From: Secundilactobacillus odoratitofui DSM 19909 = JCM 15043
GTDB taxonomy: Bacteria > Bacillota > Bacilli > Lactobacillales > Lactobacillaceae
DNA: 64,000 nucleotides
Assembly: GCF_001434895.1 (NCBI RefSeq)
Contig: NZ_AZEE01000001.1
Span: 42,968 to 106,967, forward strand
Reading direction: 5' to 3'
The position numbers were made by a program, and so were the translations under genes. Shown here piece by piece: positions 1 through 10,426 of this stretch. The notes below the pieces were generated by a model. That model saw only the letters and a list, made by a program, of their open reading frames with translations, was not told where the DNA came from and made no database searches. Position 1 is the first letter of the stretch; each line of letters opens with the position of its first letter.

Positions 1-12
1 GGAATGAGTTAA

Positions 13-780
13 ATGAATTGGGCCCCGTTTTTAGGTAAAGCTGTTGCAAATCCAGCTTCCGCACCGCTTTTATTCTTTGGTATTTTCTTGTCACTCATCG
101 TTTTTCTAATTGGCCAATATTTATTTAAAATTTCAAAAGGGTTCTTCCTGTTTCAACCATTATTCGTTGGGATGGTCCTAGGTATTTTCATTTTATGGCT
201 TATGTCAAAATGGTTAGGTGTATCCTTACCAGACTTCTACACGCAGGCTTACAAACCAGGTGGCGACCTGCTATTCTGGTTCTTGAACCCAGCCACGATT
301 GCGTTTGCCATCCCGCTTTATCGCCGGAACGACGTTGTTAAAAAATTCTGGCTTGAAATTGTGCTATCATTAATTGTTGGTTCTATTATTTCATTGTTCG
401 TTATTTACTACGTTGCCAAGATCTTCGGCTTGAACAACTCGATGATCGCATCAATGTTGCCACAAGCTGCAACGACTGCGATTGCGATGCCAATCTCTGG
501 TGCTATCGGTGGTGTACCTGCCGTTACTGCCATGGCATGTATCTTAAACGCCGTCTTGATTTACGCCTTAGCTGACTTCTTGATCAAGATCTTCCGTTTG
601 AACAGCGATCCCGTTGGTGCTGGACTTGGTTTAGGGACTGCCGGACACACGGTTGGTTCTGCCAAAGCCGTTCAACTTGGTTCAGTTCAAGGTGCGATGG
701 CTTCCATTGCGGTGGTTGTCATCTCAATTGTTATTGACTTAGTTGTACCGACCTTCGCTTCAATGATGGGTCTCCACTAG
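13..780 (+). CDS. lrgB: LrgB family membrane protein (antiholin-like)
   Basis: This is a 255-residue, very hydrophobic protein with about seven membrane segments. The C-terminal half carries the LrgB/CidB features: a Gly/Ala-rich stretch around residues 150-165 (PQAATTAIAMPISGAIGG) and GLGTAGHTVGSAKA near residue 210. LrgB proteins act with LrgA in the cytoplasmic membrane and are linked to control of murein hydrolase activity, cell lysis and, in some species, pyruvate uptake. The ATG follows GGAATGAG at the very left edge. LrgA would normally be encoded just upstream, outside the window. A terminator hairpin follows. The family call is firm; the physiological role is known only by analogy. 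Confidence 0.85.
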   Translation: MNWAPFLGKAVANPASAPLLFFGIFLSLIVFLIGQYLFKISKGFFLFQPLFVGMVLGIFILWLMSKWLGVSLPDFYTQAYKPGGDLLFWFLNPATIAFAIPLYRRNDVVKKFWLEIVLSLIVGSIISLFVIYYVAKIFGLNNSMIASMLPQAATTAIAMPISGAIGGVPAVTAMACILNAVLIYALADFLIKIFRLNSDPVGAGLGLGTAGHTVGSAKAVQLGSVQGAMASIAVVVISIVIDLVVPTFASMMGLH

Positions 781-813
781 TCGATAGCGTATTAGATAAC
801 ACATCGGTTAATT

Positions 814-860
814 AAAAAAATAGCCACTGTTTCGACGTGATCGAAACAGTGGCTATTTTT
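814..860. terminator. Intrinsic terminator after lrgB
   Basis: A perfect inverted repeat (AAAATAGCCACTGTTTCGA with its complement, short central loop) ends in a T run on the plus strand and starts with an A run. It can stop transcription from lrgB and also reads as a terminator on the minus strand. Confidence 0.85.
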
Positions 861-1029
861 GGTTCTATATACTATCTCTTAATTAACAGATTCCCAATTT
901 ACAATCAAACGGTATCATTTGCACTTTAATGCTGTGAACCTTTCAGCAAGTTAATCCACTCAATTTAGCCACCCTATCAGCCGTTTAGATCAAGGACTAG
1001 TCGCCACCTCTAAAAGTCATCGACCTAAC
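861..1029. other. Intergenic stretch with no gene seen
   Basis: The 308 bases between lrgB and the kimA-like gene hold two terminator hairpins, one at each end. Between them I see no open frame with a ribosome binding site and no recognisable promoter or RNA. The two genes converge here. Confidence 0.6.
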
Positions 1030-1079
1030 AATTAAAATCGCGTAGATGCCCAAATTTAAGCATCTACGCGATTTTAATT
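1030..1079. terminator. Bidirectional terminator-like hairpin after kimA
   Basis: A 20-bp perfect inverted repeat (AATTAAAATCGCGTAGATGC with its complement, ten-base loop) lies directly behind the stop of the minus-strand permease gene. The A/T-rich outer ends supply the U-rich tail in either direction. Confidence 0.8.
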
Positions 1080-1088
1080 AACTGTTAA

Positions 1089-2924
1089 CTAGCGTTTCAG
1101 GTGGTAACTATAAGTTGAAACGATAATGTTTTCTCGTGTATTTAAAGCGGTTCTGAGGCGCAATGCCGTTTGGTTATGCAGTACGTTTTGCCATGGCCGG
1201 CGTGGTACGAACTGCGGTACCAAAACCGTTGTGGTAAAGTTGCGTTCTGCCGCCCGTTTCGCAATCACATCACAGAATCGCAACGTTGGCGTGATGATTG
1301 ACCGGTAAGACGAATGAATGTCGACAAACCGAACGTCTGGGAACTCAGCCTTAAACTTTTGCGCTGTTTTATGTTCTTTACGTGGATTCTCGTCAAACGA
1401 AACGTGCATGGCAATCACATAATCACCCACGGAACGCGCATAGTCAATTGCATTGGCTGTAACTTGCGTCACGTTGCTGACTAACACGATTACCGTTGCG
1501 CCATCGTAATGGTGGTTAACTGACGCGCTTTGCGCAGTGACCTTTAGCTGATGGGCAACATTCATGTAGTGTAAATGAATGCGGTAGAACATGTAATAAA
1601 GTGCCGGCATCACGATCAAGTAAGGCCAGACATTACTGAAACGAAGGAAAAACAGTGACACAACTAAGCCAAGTGAGATGAACGCACCAAGAAAGTTGAT
1701 TGTCGCCTTCAATGGCCAAGCACCTTCACGAACACGTAACCAGTGCCGAATCATCCCGGACTGTGACAGGGTAAATGGTACGAAAACCCCCACAGCATAC
1801 AGCGGAATCAGTAAACTGGTTTGACCGTGGAAGATGAGGATCAATACGATGGCACCCAGAGCGAGGGAAATAATCCCGTTTGAGTACCCTAACCGATCAC
1901 CACGATCTAGATAGGCGTGTGGCAAAAATTTATCCTTTGCAAGGTTGTAAGCCAAAATTGGAAAGGCTGAAAAACCGGTATTTGCCGCAACTGCCAGGAT
2001 CATCGCTGTCGCTAATTGTAAAATGTAGTAAATCAAACCGTGACCAAACACAGCGGCCGCAATCTGTGACAGCACCGTGTTATCAGCCATTGGTCGAATA
2101 CCAAGGTAATAACTTAAGAAGGTGATACCACCAAAGAAGACACCTAAGATAGCTGCCATGATTGCCAGTGTTGCACTGGCATTATGGCTCTTAGGCTTAT
2201 GGAAATTTGGTACCGCGTTACTGATGGCTTCAACCCCAGTCAGAGATGATGACCCGCTTGAAAAGGCCCGTAAAAACAGAACCAAGGTCATTCCTTGAAC
2301 CGGGGCACCGATTGGCGCCGCCGCATGATACGTGATTTGACCCGTCACAATTTCAAAGAAGCCCCAACCAATCATTGCAATAATCATAACAATGAAAAGA
2401 TAGACCGGAATGGTTAAGAAGGAAGCCGATTCCCGTAACCCCCGTAAGTTCAGTCCCATCACTAAAATTACAATAATGATCGAAATGCCAACCGTGTGTG
2501 TTCTTAACGCCGGTATGGCTGAAACAATGGCATCAGTACCAGAAGTAACGGAAACCGCAACGGTTAACATGTAGTCAACCAATAACGATCCTCCAGCAAC
2601 CAACCCAGCTGGTTGCCCCCAATTCGTGGTCGCCACCACATAAGCGCCGCCCCCAGATGGATAGGCGTGGATAATTTGCTGATACGACAGTGTGATTGCA
2701 AATAATAGCACTAAGACCAAGGCTGCGGCCCAAAGTTGGTATACCAAGGCTGCGGCAGATAAGGTGATCAGCACCGTCGTAATTTGTTCGGTCCCATATG
2801 CCACTGAAGAAAGTGCATCAGAGGACAATAGTGCCAATGCTTTAAACTTCGTTAAGGCCTGGCCGCCCTCTTCTGTGGTCTTCAGCGGTTTCCCAATCAG
2901 GACCCGCTTCAAATAACGCCACAT
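1089..2924 (-). CDS. kimA: KimA-type potassium importer (KUP/APC superfamily)
   Basis: This 611-residue protein has about 12 membrane segments and a soluble C-terminal domain of roughly 150 residues. The N-terminal region (IGKPL, ALALLSSDALSSVAYGTEQ, PSGGGAYVV, LRAFSSGSSSLTGVEAISNAVP, AVAANTGFSAFP) matches Bacillus subtilis KimA (formerly YdaO) closely from memory. The C-terminal HSSYRSI and LHNQTA motifs also match. KimA is a high-affinity K+/H+ symporter, inhibited by c-di-AMP bound to its cytosolic domain. The start is ATG 2924, behind AAGGAGTAAATAAC; the longer frame begins upstream of that ribosome binding site. No ydaO-class c-di-AMP riboswitch is evident upstream, unlike in Bacillus. 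An older name would be a generic amino-acid permease. Confidence 0.85.
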   Translation of the reverse strand: MWRYLKRVLIGKPLKTTEEGGQALTKFKALALLSSDALSSVAYGTEQITTVLITLSAAALVYQLWAAALVLVLLFAITLSYQQIIHAYPSGGGAYVVATTNWGQPAGLVAGGSLLVDYMLTVAVSVTSGTDAIVSAIPALRTHTVGISIIIVILVMGLNLRGLRESASFLTIPVYLFIVMIIAMIGWGFFEIVTGQITYHAAAPIGAPVQGMTLVLFLRAFSSGSSSLTGVEAISNAVPNFHKPKSHNASATLAIMAAILGVFFGGITFLSYYLGIRPMADNTVLSQIAAAVFGHGLIYYILQLATAMILAVAANTGFSAFPILAYNLAKDKFLPHAYLDRGDRLGYSNGIISLALGAIVLILIFHGQTSLLIPLYAVGVFVPFTLSQSGMIRHWLRVREGAWPLKATINFLGAFISLGLVVSLFFLRFSNVWPYLIVMPALYYMFYRIHLHYMNVAHQLKVTAQSASVNHHYDGATVIVLVSNVTQVTANAIDYARSVGDYVIAMHVSFDENPRKEHKTAQKFKAEFPDVRFVDIHSSYRSIITPTLRFCDVIAKRAAERNFTTTVLVPQFVPRRPWQNVLHNQTALRLRTALNTRENIIVSTYSYHLKR

Positions 2925-2951
2925 GTTATTTACTCCTTTTCGACGAATAAC

Positions 2952-2985
2952 AGCTATCGACCACAACACTGCATAATCGATAGCT
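2952..2985 (-). promoter_or_regulatory. Inverted repeat in the kimA 5' region
   Basis: A 9-bp perfect inverted repeat, AGCTATCGA and TCGATAGCT, separated by 16 bases, lies 28-61 bases upstream of the kimA start. It could be an operator or a leader hairpin. I cannot assign a regulator. Confidence 0.35.
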
Positions 2986-2999
2986 CCATCCGCACAAGA

Positions 3000-3226
3000 C
3001 TATTAAGTTTGATTCAATACAATAATTGCATGCAAAATCAATTGGTATTGTACACCAATCTGGCAGCAAATACTATTGAATTTCAATTCTTATTTCAAGT
3101 GACCGCTGAAGTAACCAGACAGTGACACTGTTCAATCAATTCTATCTGTCATAAATTCAGTTAACGGTGTTTTCAACCAATAAATAGCCTACTCTCCTGT
3201 GATCAAACGCTCATCCTTTGACAGAA
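3000..3226. other. Intergenic stretch upstream of kimA
   Basis: This AT-rich stretch between the kimA leader and the groEL terminator should hold the kimA promoter on the minus strand. No gene is seen. Minus-strand promoter hexamers were not distinct enough to place. Confidence 0.4.
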
Positions 3227-3260
3227 ACAAAAAAACCACTCCTGAGAGTGGTTTTTTTGT
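3227..3260 (-). terminator. Terminator of groESL
   Basis: The inverted repeat AAAAAAACCACTC...GAGTGGTTTTTTT lies just downstream of the groEL stop on the minus strand and ends in a long U run. Confidence 0.9.
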
Positions 3261-3273
3261 CTAAAGATGCTAA

Positions 3274-5237
<1,964 letters not shown>

Positions 5238-5272
5238 TTGAATCCCTCCAATAAATCTAAAGTTTAGCACTG

Positions 5273-5299
5273 TTAGCACTCATCTAACATAAGTGCTAA
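5273..5299 (-). promoter_or_regulatory. CIRCE operator (HrcA binding site)
   Basis: On the plus strand TTAGCACTC, nine bases, AAGTGCTAA matches the CIRCE consensus TTAGCACTC-N9-GAGTGCTAA with one mismatch. It sits between the groES promoter and start, where the HrcA repressor controls class I heat-shock genes. A further TTAGCAC half site adjoins it on the groES side (5264-5270). Confidence 0.93.
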
Positions 5300-5310
5300 T
5301 CACAATAACT

Positions 5311-5339
5311 ACTATAAAATGTTTCGTTTTCAATTGCAA
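5311..5339 (-). promoter_or_regulatory. SigA promoter of groESL
   Basis: On the minus strand TTGCAA (5334-5339), a 17-base spacer and TATAGT (5311-5316) form a good vegetative promoter, with the CIRCE element immediately downstream at the start of the transcript. Confidence 0.85.
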
Positions 5340-5357
5340 GTAATTTAACCAATTCTA

Positions 5358-5399
5358 CAAAAAAACTGACCAATTCTCGTTTTAGAGTCATGGTCAGTC
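5358..5399 (-). terminator. Terminator of rex
   Basis: On the minus strand ACTGACCA, an 18-base loop and TGGTCAGT followed by seven T form an intrinsic terminator just past the rex stop. Confidence 0.85.
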
Positions 5400-5414
5400 A
5401 AGTTAAAAATAGCG

Positions 5415-6053
5415 TTAAACCTCTTCGTTATAGTGATCGAGGAAGTAAATCAAAGTTTGCAATTCATTGGTTAAATCAACGTTTTGAACCCGCACATTAG
5501 ATGGCACGGAAACCCGAAGTGGGGTAAAGTTTAAAATCCCCCGCACACCACCAGCAATTGCTTCATCGGTAACGTCTTGCGCATTCGTTGCTGGCACCGT
5601 CAAGATCACGATTTTAATCTGTTGGTCTTCCAGTTGCTTGCGCAGTTCAGCCATTGGGTAAATTGGTACACCACTTTTAACGGTGTTGGCCAATTCTGGC
5701 TTAACGTCAAAGGCAGCGCTGATTCGGACATTACTGTTTTGGTGGAAGTTAAAGTTTAACAGTGCGTTACCTAAGTTACCAACCCCGATTAGGGCGGCGT
5801 TGGTAAGCTTATCTTGGTTCAAAATTTTCTTGAAGAACTTCAATAAGCTTTCAACGTCATAACCGTAACCACGCTTACCTAACGCACCAAAATAAGAAAA
5901 GTCGCGTCGAATTGTGGCAGAATCAACTTTGACTGCTTCAGAAAGTTCCGTTGAAGAAACCCGCGTCTTATCTGCGTCACGTAAAATATTCAAATAACGA
6001 TAATAAATTGGCAATCGTTTTGCCGTTGCTTTTGGAATCTTTGTTTCACTCAA
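5415..6053 (-). CDS. rex: Redox-sensing transcriptional repressor Rex
   Basis: The 212-residue protein has the Rex layout: an N-terminal winged helix (about residues 1-78, with [21 protein letters not shown] as recognition region), a Rossmann domain with GVGNLG at residues 90-95, and a C-terminal swapped helix ([12 protein letters not shown]). Rex senses the NADH/NAD+ ratio and represses fermentation and anaerobic genes when NADH is low. It is transcribed away from the ABC-F gene, an arrangement shared with Bacillus. Several TTGTGA half sites lie in its upstream region, which suggests autoregulation. Confidence 0.97.
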   Translation of the reverse strand: MSETKIPKATAKRLPIYYRYLNILRDADKTRVSSTELSEAVKVDSATIRRDFSYFGALGKRGYGYDVESLLKFFKKILNQDKLTNAALIGVGNLGNALLNFNFHQNSNVRISAAFDVKPELANTVKSGVPIYPMAELRKQLEDQQIKIVILTVPATNAQDVTDEAIAGGVRGILNFTPLRVSVPSNVRVQNVDLTNELQTLIYFLDHYNEEV

Positions 6054-6067
6054 GTCTCATTTCCTCC

Positions 6068-6265
6068 TTGTGAATTTTCACGAATTAAATGTTAGCCATT
6101 TTTTATCACAACTTGTTTTTCTTTAAATTTAAGATTGTGAAATCACCATTCCTGTACATTGTAGCATATTCATCGAATTTGTGAAATAATTTTCAATAAA
6201 AAATGCACAAACAACTGATGAGACTATCCGACCACCACCTAATAATGGTAAAATAGTTTCACAAT
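6068..6265. promoter_or_regulatory. Divergent rex / ABC-F control region with Rex-like half sites
   Basis: The 231 bases between the two genes contain several copies of the Rex half site TTGTGA/TCACAA: near 6068 (TTGTGAATTTTCACGA, overlapping the rex ribosome binding site), 6106, 6134, 6179 (TTGTGAAATAATTTTCAA, closest to an 18-bp operator, 14 of 18) and 6254-6261 (TTTCACAA). The individual sites are imperfect. Binding by Rex is inferred from their density. Confidence 0.45.
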
Positions 6266-6284
6266 AGAAAGGTAGCTGAACAAC

Positions 6285-8234
6285 ATGTTATTACAAGTCC
6301 AACAGGTTACGCGTCGGTTTGGTGCTGACACCCTCTTTGACAACGTTAGCTTGGATGTCCCGGAACATGGACGTGTCGCACTTGTCGGTCGTAACGGTGC
6401 CGGAAAATCAACCTTGATTCGAATGATTACCGGTATTGATGCACCAGATGAAGGCCAGATTATCTATAAAAAAAATATGACGATCGGGTATCTTGCTCAA
6501 GATACCGGGTTAGATTCCACTAAATCGATTTGGGAAGAAATGGCTAGCGTGTTCAAGGATTTACAAGATCAAGAAGACGCCCTCCACCAACTTGAAGCTC
6601 AGATGAGTGACCCAGAGATTATCGATGATCCAGAACAATTTGAACGTCTTTCAAAAACCTATGACCAGCGTCAGGCCGCCTTTAAGGCCAATAACGGTTA
6701 TGGTTATCGTGCCGAGATTCGGGGCGTACTTCATGGCTTTGAATTTGACGAACCAGATTACAGCCGGTCGATTACCGAGCTTTCTGGCGGTCAAAAGACC
6801 CAGCTTGCACTTGCTAAGTTATTATTAGAAAAACGCGATTTGTTAATTTTGGACGAACCTACCAACCACTTAGACGTTGAAACGCTCACTTGGCTTGAGG
6901 GGTACATTCAATCTTACAAAGGTGCGCTACTGATCGTTTCACATGACCGGTACTTCCTTGACCGCCTGGTGTCAGAAGTTTACGAAATGGCCAGCGGGAC
7001 GGTGACCCACTTTCACGGTAACTACTCAAACTATGTTACTCAAAAGGCCGCCAAGCTCCAACGGGAATGGAAAGAATACGACAAGCAACAGCACAAAATC
7101 TCACAACTCGAGGATTTTGTGAACAAAAATATCGTCCGAGCGTCTACCACGAAACGTGCTCAAGCTCGTCGAAAACAGCTGGCTAAAATGGATCGACTTG
7201 AGCGGCCAGAAAACGATGATAAAGTTGCTCACTTTGCGTTCACGCCCAACCGTCAGAGTGGCAATATTGTCCTCACTGTGACTGACTTAGCCGTGGGTTG
7301 GAATCCAGATCAAATCCTAGCCCAGCCCGTTAACTTGGACATCAAAAAGCATCAGGCAATTGCCATTGTCGGTCCGAACGGTGTCGGTAAATCAACTTTG
7401 TTAAAAACCATTCTGGGCAAAATTCCGGCCATCGCCGGTGACGTTCGCTTCGGTACTGGTGTTGATACTGGTTACTATGATCAAGAACAACGCTCGTTGC
7501 ACGACAAAAAGACCGTTTTGGCTGAACTTTGGGATGACCACCCAACCACACCAGAGCGCGATATCCGGACAATTTTGGGGAGCTTTTTATTCACTGGTGA
7601 AGATGTGGACAAGTTAGTGCACAGTCTAAGCGGTGGTGAAAAAGCCCGACTACTCCTTACTAAATTAGCGATGAAGCATGATAATTTCCTAATTTTAGAT
7701 GAACCAACGAACCATTTGGATATTGATAGTCGTCAAGTGCTTGAAAACACCCTCAATGATTTTGACGGCACCATTCTCTTTGTTTCACATGACCGTTACT
7801 TTATCAATCAAGTGGCGACGTCGGTGGTTGAACTATCAGCCAGGGGCTCAGAATTATTCTTGGGCGACTATAATTATTACCTTGAGAAAAAAGAAGAGCA
7901 AGCTGCAGTAGCTGCACGTGCCCTTGCTGAACAAACCGCTGGTCAACCAGTGACTAAATCAGTGAGTCAAAGTAAACAAAGTTATCAGCAGTCTAAGGAC
8001 CACCAAAAGCAACAACGTAAATTACAACGTGAAGTTGAGCGTCTTGAGACGCAGCTCACTGAACTTGGTGATCAAAAGTCGCAGCTTGAAGTATCCATGA
8101 CTTCCCCAGATGTCTTCAATGACCAAGCCAAAATGGCGGAACTTCAGACTCAGTTAGAAACGATTACGACTCAAATTGAAACGGTTGAAACGCAATGGGA
8201 AGAATCCTCCATGGCACTTGAAGACTTAGACTAG
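6285..8234 (+). CDS. ydiF: ABC-F family ATPase, YdiF-like
   Basis: The 649-residue protein has two ABC domains in one chain and no membrane segment. The first has Walker A GRNGAGKST (35-43), signature LSGGQ and Walker B LLILDEPTNHLD near residue 190. The second has GPNGVGKST near residue 365, LSGGEKARL near 447 and LILDEPTNHLD near 470. A positively charged linker (RASTTKRAQARRKQL) and a C-terminal coiled coil from about residue 560 complete the layout. ABC-F proteins of this kind bind the ribosome E site. It is not a transporter. Its position divergent from rex matches B. subtilis ydiF. The ribosome binding site is GAAAGG. Confidence 0.9.
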   Translation: MLLQVQQVTRRFGADTLFDNVSLDVPEHGRVALVGRNGAGKSTLIRMITGIDAPDEGQIIYKKNMTIGYLAQDTGLDSTKSIWEEMASVFKDLQDQEDALHQLEAQMSDPEIIDDPEQFERLSKTYDQRQAAFKANNGYGYRAEIRGVLHGFEFDEPDYSRSITELSGGQKTQLALAKLLLEKRDLLILDEPTNHLDVETLTWLEGYIQSYKGALLIVSHDRYFLDRLVSEVYEMASGTVTHFHGNYSNYVTQKAAKLQREWKEYDKQQHKISQLEDFVNKNIVRASTTKRAQARRKQLAKMDRLERPENDDKVAHFAFTPNRQSGNIVLTVTDLAVGWNPDQILAQPVNLDIKKHQAIAIVGPNGVGKSTLLKTILGKIPAIAGDVRFGTGVDTGYYDQEQRSLHDKKTVLAELWDDHPTTPERDIRTILGSFLFTGEDVDKLVHSLSGGEKARLLLTKLAMKHDNFLILDEPTNHLDIDSRQVLENTLNDFDGTILFVSHDRYFINQVATSVVELSARGSELFLGDYNYYLEKKEEQAAVAARALAEQTAGQPVTKSVSQSKQSYQQSKDHQKQQRKLQREVERLETQLTELGDQKSQLEVSMTSPDVFNDQAKMAELQTQLETITTQIETVETQWEESSMALEDLD

Positions 8235-8269
8235 CCAACCAATTACCAGTTCGCAACGACACTGCAACA

Positions 8270-8322
8270 TAAAAAAACAAGTGAACCACTTCCGAAATTG
8301 AAAGTGTTCACTTGTTTTTATT
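8270..8322. terminator. Bidirectional terminator between the ABC-F gene and tsaD
   Basis: The inverted repeat AAAAACAAGTGAACACTTT-type stem (left arm AACAAGTGAACCACTT, right arm AAGTGTTCACTTGTT) has an A run on one side and T-rich sequence on the other, between two converging genes. Confidence 0.8.
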
Positions 8323-8337
8323 TTGACCTCATTGTGA

Positions 8338-9375
8338 TTACGCATTTGCTTGTGTAGTTTCAAGCCAGTCGAACTCCAGACTAGGGTCAGCGTTTAACCC
8401 AGCATCACCAAACTGATTGAGCTGATAAGAAACGTACCCGGCAGCCCCAATCATGGCGGCATTATCACCACACAACTTGATTGGTGCCTTTAAAAAGGTA
8501 ACGTCTGGAAATTGTGTTAATTCAGTTGTTAACCGATCTCTCAACCCTTGATTAGCGGCCACACCGCCAGCCAAAATTAACTGTTTAACCGGAAATGCCT
8601 TTAGAGCGCGAACCGTTTTGTCCGCCAGTACATCCACGACTGCTTGTTGGAAGCTGGCAGCAAGATCTTCACGATTTAACGTCTCACCGATTTGATCAGC
8701 ATGGTGGACAGTGTTGATAAACGCACTCTTTAGTCCACTAAAACTAAAGTCGAAACTATCATCCTTGTCCATAGCTCGTGGAAAGTGGAAGTTATCCTTG
8801 CCTAAGTGAGCCAGACGGTCCACTTCTTTACCAGCTGGATAGTTGATACCCAGCACCCGGCCAATTTTATCGTAAGCTTCACCAGCCGCATCATCGCGCG
8901 TTTCACCAATGATTTCAAATTGGCCCGGTTCGGCCAAATAAACTAACTCCGTGTGGCCACCAGAAACTAACAGTGCCAAAGCTGGAAATTCAATCGGGGC
9001 AACGTACCGCGCTGCGTAAATATGTCCAGCCATGTGATTGACCGGAATGAGTGGCAGTTGATGGGCGTAAGCCACCGTCTTAGCAGCGGTAACGCCAATC
9101 AACAGTGCGCCTACTAAACCTGGGCCATAAGTGACGGCAACGGCTGATAGGTCATCATAAGTCACTTGGGCCTCCGATAGCGCCAAATCAATACAAGCCG
9201 TAATCTGTTCAATATGGTGTCGGCTAGCGACCTCTGGTACGACGCCACCAAATCGTTGATGACTCTTGATTTGGGTTGCCACAATGTTAGAAAGGATTGT
9301 TTTGCCGTCCTCAACCACAGCAACACTGGTTTCGTCACAACTTGATTCAAATGCTAAAATTAAATTTCGTTCCAT
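8338..9375 (-). CDS. tsaD: tRNA N6-threonylcarbamoyladenosine transferase TsaD
   Basis: The 345-residue protein is a full-length TsaD/Gcp. Visible motifs are [13 protein letters not shown] at the N terminus, the metal-binding NHMAGH near residues 110-115, [12 protein letters not shown], and the [10 protein letters not shown] nucleotide motif near residue 270. TsaD transfers the threonylcarbamoyl group to A37 of ANN-decoding tRNAs, in complex with TsaB and TsaE. The ATG abuts the stop codon of the upstream rimI gene, so translation is probably coupled. tsaB is encoded two genes upstream in the same run. Confidence 0.97.
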   Translation of the reverse strand: MERNLILAFESSCDETSVAVVEDGKTILSNIVATQIKSHQRFGGVVPEVASRHHIEQITACIDLALSEAQVTYDDLSAVAVTYGPGLVGALLIGVTAAKTVAYAHQLPLIPVNHMAGHIYAARYVAPIEFPALALLVSGGHTELVYLAEPGQFEIIGETRDDAAGEAYDKIGRVLGINYPAGKEVDRLAHLGKDNFHFPRAMDKDDSFDFSFSGLKSAFINTVHHADQIGETLNREDLAASFQQAVVDVLADKTVRALKAFPVKQLILAGGVAANQGLRDRLTTELTQFPDVTFLKAPIKLCGDNAAMIGAAGYVSYQLNQFGDAGLNADPSLEFDWLETTQANA

Positions 9376-9855
9376 TCACTCGTCGTCCCCTTTCTTAACA
9401 TTCACAATAAACTTCATTAAAATAGCGTCTTCATCCGGATTGCTGTAATATGCCGGTCGTTTACCGATCACTTTAAAGCCCACTCGTTCATATAGCGATT
9501 GAGCTGCAGTGTTTGAAACCCGAACCTCTAAAAAAATTGCCGATCCCGTGGCTAATTGCGCCACTAGGGCTTCGAATAACGCCTGAGCATGACCACGTCG
9601 TTGATAATCGGGGTGAACAGCCACACCAGTAATGTCGACTTGATCCAAAACTTGGATGATGCCAATATAGCCCACTAACTGATCATGGTCATAGCGAAGC
9701 AGGTACGCCCGTTTAGCCGTTGCCATATCTCGTTTGAAGGTTTCAACCGACCAAGCAGCGCCCGCGGGGTAAGCTAACTGAGCAATTTCGGCACACTTCT
9801 CCGCAAACTCGCCAAGCTCTGGGTAGGCAACAAATTGGTTCTTATACTGTGTCAT
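9376..9855 (-). CDS. rimI: GNAT acetyltransferase, RimI-like (second of tandem pair)
   Basis: This is a GNAT-fold protein of about 159 residues with the RimI signature: ITGVAVHPDYQRRGHAQALFEAL (acetyl-CoA binding), EVRVSNTAAQSLYERVGF and the C-terminal KRPAYYSNPDEDAILM. RimI acetylates the N terminus of ribosomal protein S18 and usually sits between tsaB and tsaD, as here. ATG 9855 is favoured; GTG 9861 is an alternative. It overlaps the preceding acetyltransferase gene by about 14 bases and touches tsaD. It is the better RimI match of the pair because of its compact length. Confidence 0.85.
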   Translation of the reverse strand: MTQYKNQFVAYPELGEFAEKCAEIAQLAYPAGAAWSVETFKRDMATAKRAYLLRYDHDQLVGYIGIIQVLDQVDITGVAVHPDYQRRGHAQALFEALVAQLATGSAIFLEVRVSNTAAQSLYERVGFKVIGKRPAYYSNPDEDAILMKFIVNVKKGDDE

Positions 9856-10426
9856 GATCACTGATTCCCGTGGTTAAAACCATATCAACAGCATCCTCAT
9901 GATCACCAAAGTAGTAACCCTTTTTAATCCCGGCCTTTTCAAAACCAAGGTCCTGATACAGCGACTGTGCCCGAACGTTACTTCGCCGAACCTCCAGCGA
10001 TACCTGTTGGAGTCCTAGATGACGCGCTTTTTTGATCATGACCGCAATTAAAAAATGACCTAAGCCACGATTTTGATAATCGGTGACGACAGCAATATTA
10101 GTAATGTGGGCGTCACTTTTGACGTCGTTAAACGTACAGCCAATAAAGGCAAGCAGTCGGTCGTTGCGACGCAATACAAGATATAATCGGTCCGTCTCAC
10201 GACGTAATTCGCTGGCAAATGCAGCCGAATCCCAGGGCGTTTTACCGCCGTACACCGCACGCTCAATACCAAGCATTTCGGGAATATCCGTAAATTGGGC
10301 TTTGGCTAAGAAGTAAGCCACGTCCTGAATATAAACCTCATGATTTTTAATATCTAATACGTCCTGATACTTCGCTTCTTGAACCTGAAAAATTTGGCGA
10401 TACCAGTCCTTAAACTTTTTCAACAT
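9842..10426 (-). CDS. GNAT acetyltransferase, RimI-like with N-terminal extension
   Basis: A 194-residue GNAT protein. The first 40 or so residues (LKKFKDWYRQIFQVQE...) form an extension absent from the neighbouring RimI. The GNAT core follows, with ITNIAVVTDYQNRGLGHFLIAVM and LEVRRSNVRAQSLYQDLGFEKAGIKKGYY. It resembles the adjacent rimI gene strongly in the SLEVRRSN-AQSLY-LGF segment, so an old duplication is likely. It overlaps tsaB upstream by 17 bases. The substrate is not known; S18 or another ribosomal protein N terminus is a reasonable guess. Confidence 0.8.
   Translation of the reverse strand: MLKKFKDWYRQIFQVQEAKYQDVLDIKNHEVYIQDVAYFLAKAQFTDIPEMLGIERAVYGGKTPWDSAAFASELRRETDRLYLVLRRNDRLLAFIGCTFNDVKSDAHITNIAVVTDYQNRGLGHFLIAVMIKKARHLGLQQVSLEVRRSNVRAQSLYQDLGFEKAGIKKGYYFGDHEDAVDMVLTTGISDHDTV

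Noticed and set aside
2925..3226. c-di-AMP (ydaO) riboswitch upstream of kimA
   Set aside because: Looked for because B. subtilis kimA has one. Only a short inverted repeat is present; the conserved riboswitch core could not be recognised by eye.
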